A stretch of DNA of 5,358 bases, taken from positions 1-5,358 of the forward strand of contig DQYM01000213.1 of assembly GCA_011040545.1 (NCBI GenBank). Direction: 5' to 3'. Under the pieces are notes generated by a model. The model was not told the DNA's origin, searched no databases, and saw nothing but the letters and a program-made list of their open reading frames with translations. This DNA is from Candidatus Bathyarchaeota archaeon (lineage in GTDB: Archaea > Thermoproteota > Bathyarchaeia > EX4484-135). A program made the position numbers and the translations under genes. Positions 5,074 to 5,358 of this stretch are shown here, in pieces (position 1 is the first letter of the stretch; each line of letters opens with the position of its first letter).

Positions 5074-5283
5074 CTATTTTTCCACCCTGCCATGGCCAGA
5101 ACTTATCTTCCCATTTTTGGCACTAGGCCTGCTGATGCTCTTTAAATACAAATGCCAACCTGTTTCCCCTTCCCTCATGATTTTTGCTACGCCTTTTACT
5201 AATGCATCAAGCTTCCTTGATGTTTCAGCATCAAAATATGCCTCACCGCATTGCTCACACTCAAAAGCTGGGACGCCCCTCAC
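5074..5283 (-). CDS. YgiT-type zinc-finger (antitoxin-like) protein, N-terminal half missing
   Basis: The reading frame encodes V-P-A-F-E-C-E-Q-C-G-E-A-Y-F (from residue 4), the conserved second half of YgiT/MqsA-type zinc fingers, which pair with small toxins in toxin-antitoxin modules. Members normally begin with another CxxC pair about 30 residues earlier. Here the frame upstream of the GTG at 5283 reads T-H-L-E-L-N-Y-Y-T-L-A-L-A-S-I-I-V without cysteines and is closed by TAG at 5344-5346, with no ATG, GTG or TTG in between. Either a shortened protein starts at the GTG (69 residues, one CxxC only), or this is a decayed gene or has a frameshift near the window edge. Residues after about 40 look non-conserved. 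GC is about 44 percent (5101-5280) against about 56 percent in sampled lines of the hydrogenase genes, suggesting a different origin. No GGTG site precedes the GTG. A partner toxin would lie to the right, outside the window. Confidence 0.45.
   Translation of the reverse strand: MRGVPAFECEQCGEAYFDAETSRKLDALVKGVAKIMREGETGWHLYLKSISRPSAKNGKISSGHGRVEK
5077..5081 (+). terminator. T-tract, probable end of the hydrogenase operon
   Basis: Five T follow the operon's last stop by 12 bases, and a second T5 lies at 5114-5118. There is no clear hairpin, as is usual for archaeal termination. A convergent gene ends at 5074, so the operon very likely stops here. Confidence 0.5.
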
Positions 5284-5289
5284 TATAAT

Positions 5290-5305
5290 GCTAGCTAGTG
5301 CTAGC
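5290..5305. repeat. GCTAGC inverted/direct repeat upstream of the YgiT-like frame
   Basis: GCTAGC-tagt-GCTAGC is both a direct repeat and a 6-bp inverted repeat, since GCTAGC is self-complementary. It starts seven bases upstream of the candidate GTG at 5283. Antitoxins of this type commonly bind palindromes at their own promoter, so it may be an operator. It could also be coding sequence of a longer ancestral gene. Confidence 0.35.
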
Positions 5306-5358
5306 GTGTAATAGTTTAACTCAAGGTGCGTGGGGGAGCCAATCTAATCCCGTTGTCC

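Noticed and set aside
5141..5148. TTTAAATA, a good TATA-like sequence on the plus strand
   Set aside because: No BRE-like purines precede it and no supported gene or RNA follows; it is self-complementary at TTTAAA and lies in an AT-rich stretch.
5205..5222. CATCAAG-cttc-CTTGATG inverted repeat
   Set aside because: It lies within the conserved part of the YgiT-like frame and follows from its codons; no T-tract or promoter is next to it.
5117..5311. 64-codon plus-strand frame opposite the YgiT-like gene
   Set aside because: It mirrors the zinc-finger frame, has no recognisable motif and no GGTG site.
1..5358. CRISPR arrays, tRNA or rRNA genes, insertion sequences
   Set aside because: No regularly spaced repeats, no cloverleaf with a T-loop consensus, no terminal inverted repeats or transposase motifs were seen.

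Overview
The window looks like part of a thermophilic archaeal chromosome, most likely from the Thermoproteota (crenarchaeal) side. I infer this from archaeal BRE/TATA boxes ahead of very short leaders, GGTG-type ribosome binding sites at a near-constant distance from the starts, heavy use of AGG, ATA and CTA codons, T-tract terminators, and an archaeal-type HypA. No rRNA or other taxonomic marker is present, so the lineage is not firmly assigned.

Layout. On the left is the 3' part of hypA (+, cut by the window edge). It converges with, and overlaps by 35 bp, a small minus-strand AhpD/carboxymuconolactone-decarboxylase-family gene (387-767). A 201-bp divergent intergenic region (768-968) holds one promoter per direction and, between them, three copies of an AAAGGGCATA-like motif plus a 16-bp near-palindrome. 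From the rightward promoter runs a compact five-gene operon with gaps of 4, 12, 13 and 5 nt: a four-cluster HycB/CooF-type ferredoxin (969-1433), a NuoC/HycE-N-like subunit (1438-2097), an HdrB-like protein with two complete CCG motifs (2110-2979), a group-4-type [NiFe]-hydrogenase catalytic subunit with intact L1 and L2 cysteines (2993-4153), and a fusion of the NuoB-like small subunit with a NuoI/HycF-like 2x[4Fe-4S] module (4159-5064). The operon ends at a T-tract and meets a convergent, apparently N-terminally truncated YgiT-type zinc-finger (antitoxin-like) gene of lower GC.

How the genes may work together. HypA delivers nickel to [NiFe] hydrogenases. The operon encodes all the peripheral-arm subunits of a group 4 hydrogenase (C, D, B and I equivalents) but no membrane subunit of the NuoH or NuoL/HycC type. 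In their place it carries an HdrB, the disulfide-reducing half of heterodisulfide reductase, and a polyferredoxin. Because a promoter and a terminator appear to bound the operon inside the window, the simplest reading is a possibly soluble hydrogenase wired to a thiol/disulfide site or to another two-electron carrier. This is an inference. Membrane subunits encoded elsewhere would change it. The divergent AhpD-like dithiol protein may belong to the same regulon.
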